Below, in pieces: positions 63,006 through 64,000 of a stretch of 64,000 nucleotides of DNA. The stretch comes from Candidimonas humi (lineage in GTDB: Bacteria; Pseudomonadota; Gammaproteobacteria; Burkholderiales; Burkholderiaceae_B), in NCBI RefSeq assembly GCF_019166065.1, contig NZ_JAHTBN010000008.1:150246-214245 (forward strand), written 5' to 3'. Made by a program: the position numbers and the translations under genes. Each line of letters starts with the position of its first letter. Position 1 is the stretch's first letter. The notes beneath the pieces were generated by a model. That model was not told where the DNA came from and searched no databases. It saw only the letters and a program-made list of their open reading frames with translations.

Positions 63006-63803
63006 TCAGTGTTCCAGCATGCCCTGGATGCGCTCCAGTATGTCCCGCAGGCGCGGCCGCACCTGCGCCAGCAGGAATTCGCGGCTGGCGGCAGAGACCG
63101 GGGCGCCGCAGGTCATGACCATGATGGGCTGGCCCGGGCCGGCCCTGAAGCCGGCCGCAATCGCATTGACGTTCTTCTGCCAGTCGCCGAACGAGCACGT
63201 GCAGCCCAGGGTACGGTAATCGGTAATGGCCTGCTGGATGCCGGCGCGTATCTGCGCTTCGGACCACGCATCCAGTTCGCTGAGCCGCTCGACGATTTCC
63301 TGGCGCTCGGATTCGCCGGCCAGGGCCAGATAGGCGCGCCCCATGGACGAGGTGACGATGGGAATGCGCGTGCCGGCCTCCATGCCCGGAGGCGGCGTGG
63401 CCTGGCTGCGGCAGTTTTCAATGTACAGCATCGACAATCGGTCGCGCACGCCCAGCGCCACATAGGCCTGGGCGAAATCGGCCAGTTCCTGCATCAGCGG
63501 CCGCGCCAGTTCGCGCACGTCGAGCCTGGCCAGCATGCCCACGCCCAGCGACATGGTGGCGGTGCCCAGCCTGTACCTGCCGTCGACCTGGTCCTGCACC
63601 AGATATCCCAGCTTGGTCAGCGTATAGGTAAGCCGCGAGACCGTGGACTTGGGCAGCTTGCAGCGCTGCGCGATCTCCTGGTTGCCCAGCACCCGGCCTC
63701 CCGAGCGAAAGCAGGCCAGGACTTCCAGGCCGCGCGCCAGCGCCGTGACGAAGTGACGGTCTTCCTTGGTCTTGCCGTGGGTGGGCATGGGGACGGTGTT
63801 CAA
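63006..63803 (-). CDS. IclR-family transcriptional regulator
   Basis: 265 residues with the IclR winged helix (LARGLEVLACFRSGGRVLGNQEIAQRCKLPKSTVSRLTYTL, about residues 22-62) and the effector domain (about 80-260). The start used is TTG at 63803; an ATG five codons later is also possible. The same frame stays open upstream through a (CTTGG)18 repeat, 53 bp away, so expression or even the N-terminus may depend on repeat number. Target genes are not shown; the convergent dehydrogenase is a candidate. Confidence 0.88.
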   Translation of the reverse strand: MNTVPMPTHGKTKEDRHFVTALARGLEVLACFRSGGRVLGNQEIAQRCKLPKSTVSRLTYTLTKLGYLVQDQVDGRYRLGTATMSLGVGMLARLDVRELARPLMQELADFAQAYVALGVRDRLSMLYIENCRSQATPPPGMEAGTRIPIVTSSMGRAYLALAGESERQEIVERLSELDAWSEAQIRAGIQQAITDYRTLGCTCSFGDWQKNVNAIAAGFRAGPGQPIMVMTCGAPVSAASREFLLAQVRPRLRDILERIQGMLEH

Positions 63804-63855
63804 GTGCGGGGCTCCGCTGCTGTTTAATGAAAGCCGGGCCGGCGGCGCGACCTGG

Positions 63856-63945
63856 CTTGGCTTGGCTTGGCTTGGCTTGGCTTGGCTTGGCTTGGCTTGG
63901 CTTGGCTTGGCTTGGCTTGGCTTGGCTTGGCTTGGCTTGGCTTGG
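63856..63945. repeat. Pure pentanucleotide repeat (CTTGG)18
   Basis: Eighteen uninterrupted CTTGG units, 90 bp, upstream of the IclR gene (CCAAG in its sense). Because 5 is not a multiple of 3, each unit gained or lost changes the reading register. No stop codon occurs in any minus-strand register of the array. Confidence 0.97.
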
Positions 63946-64000
63946 CTTTGTGTGGTGGTGGTTGGTTTGGCTTGGAGATTGGGAGTGCACTCGTCTGAAC

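Noticed and set aside
63418..63990. Minus-strand frame encoding a KPSQA repeat protein
   Set aside because: It is the translation of the CTTGG array continuing out of frame through the IclR gene; beyond the repeat it has no independent coding character.

Overview
The window is 64 kb of high-GC DNA, apart from one AT-richer island, and reads as the chromosome of a betaproteobacterium, most likely Alcaligenaceae (Bordetella/Achromobacter/Pusillimonas-like). The reasons are the two Bug-type tripartite tricarboxylate transporter receptors, the bamC-dapA and suhB/trmJ arrangements, the cysJ-cysI-cysG sulfite reductase operon and the many CoA-dependent catabolic genes with IclR, MarR and FCD-type GntR regulators. 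Genus is inference only.

Layout. 1-4.9 kb holds housekeeping genes: the end of lpxH, uppP, a TerC/CBS membrane protein, suhB and trmJ. 4.9-8.3 kb is a CoA-transferase pair, a Bug receptor and a divergent IclR regulator around a palindrome. 8.3-9.6 kb holds an MscS channel followed by a spacer with several DnaA-box-like sites. 9.6-13.8 kb is a CUT2-type sugar ABC transporter with an FGGY kinase. 14.1-21.9 kb is a run of small units: luciferase-like monooxygenase, phosphopantetheinyl transferase, hydroxypyruvate isomerase-like protein, MarR plus MFS pump, FMN reductase, O6-alkylguanine repair protein, and a BigR-like ArsR regulator with a membrane rhodanese.

22.6-30.4 kb is an accessory island, AT-richer and with foreign gene content. 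It has an integron attC recombination site, a cassette gene of HEPN type broken by a complete IS3-family element with a 3-bp target duplication, a perfect 20-bp-stem palindrome, a DUF6414-like protein, a 152-bp MITE-like element, a P-loop ATPase with a possible nuclease-like tail, a 111-bp interrupted palindrome, and a 777-residue protein with a PD-(D/E)XK-like nuclease core and a C-terminal SEC-C zinc motif. No gene in it is a recognised housekeeping gene. It is the best candidate for an undescribed (probably anti-phage or anti-plasmid) system.

30.8-48.6 kb returns to the core: mutS, a RoxA/YcfD-type cupin hydroxylase, cysJ-cysI-cysG, bamC-dapA, a site-2 protease, a Sua5/YciO-type protein, an orphan histidine kinase, tRNA-His and a cardiolipin synthase. 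48.8-64 kb is catabolic: a PLP sulfhydrylase, a quinone reductase, then a large CoA-thioester cluster (two crotonases, acyl-CoA dehydrogenase, CaiB-type CoA-transferase, CitE-type lyase, Bug receptor, MaoC hydratase, BKACE enzyme, FadR-type regulator) whose enzyme set resembles itaconate/mesaconate/methylsuccinate breakdown to acetyl-CoA plus pyruvate. An acyltransferase, a 3-hydroxyacyl-CoA dehydrogenase and an IclR regulator close the window.

A recurrent oddity is the density of short tandem-repeat arrays between genes, with a different unit each time: 14 bp at 16.2 kb, 19 bp at 21.9 kb, 35 bp at 40.4 kb, 13 bp at 48.6 kb, 7 bp at 50.1 kb, 8 bp at 51.4 kb and a pure (CTTGG)18 at 63.9 kb. 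Several start at a stop codon or carry a ribosome binding site, so local slippage is a feature of this genome.
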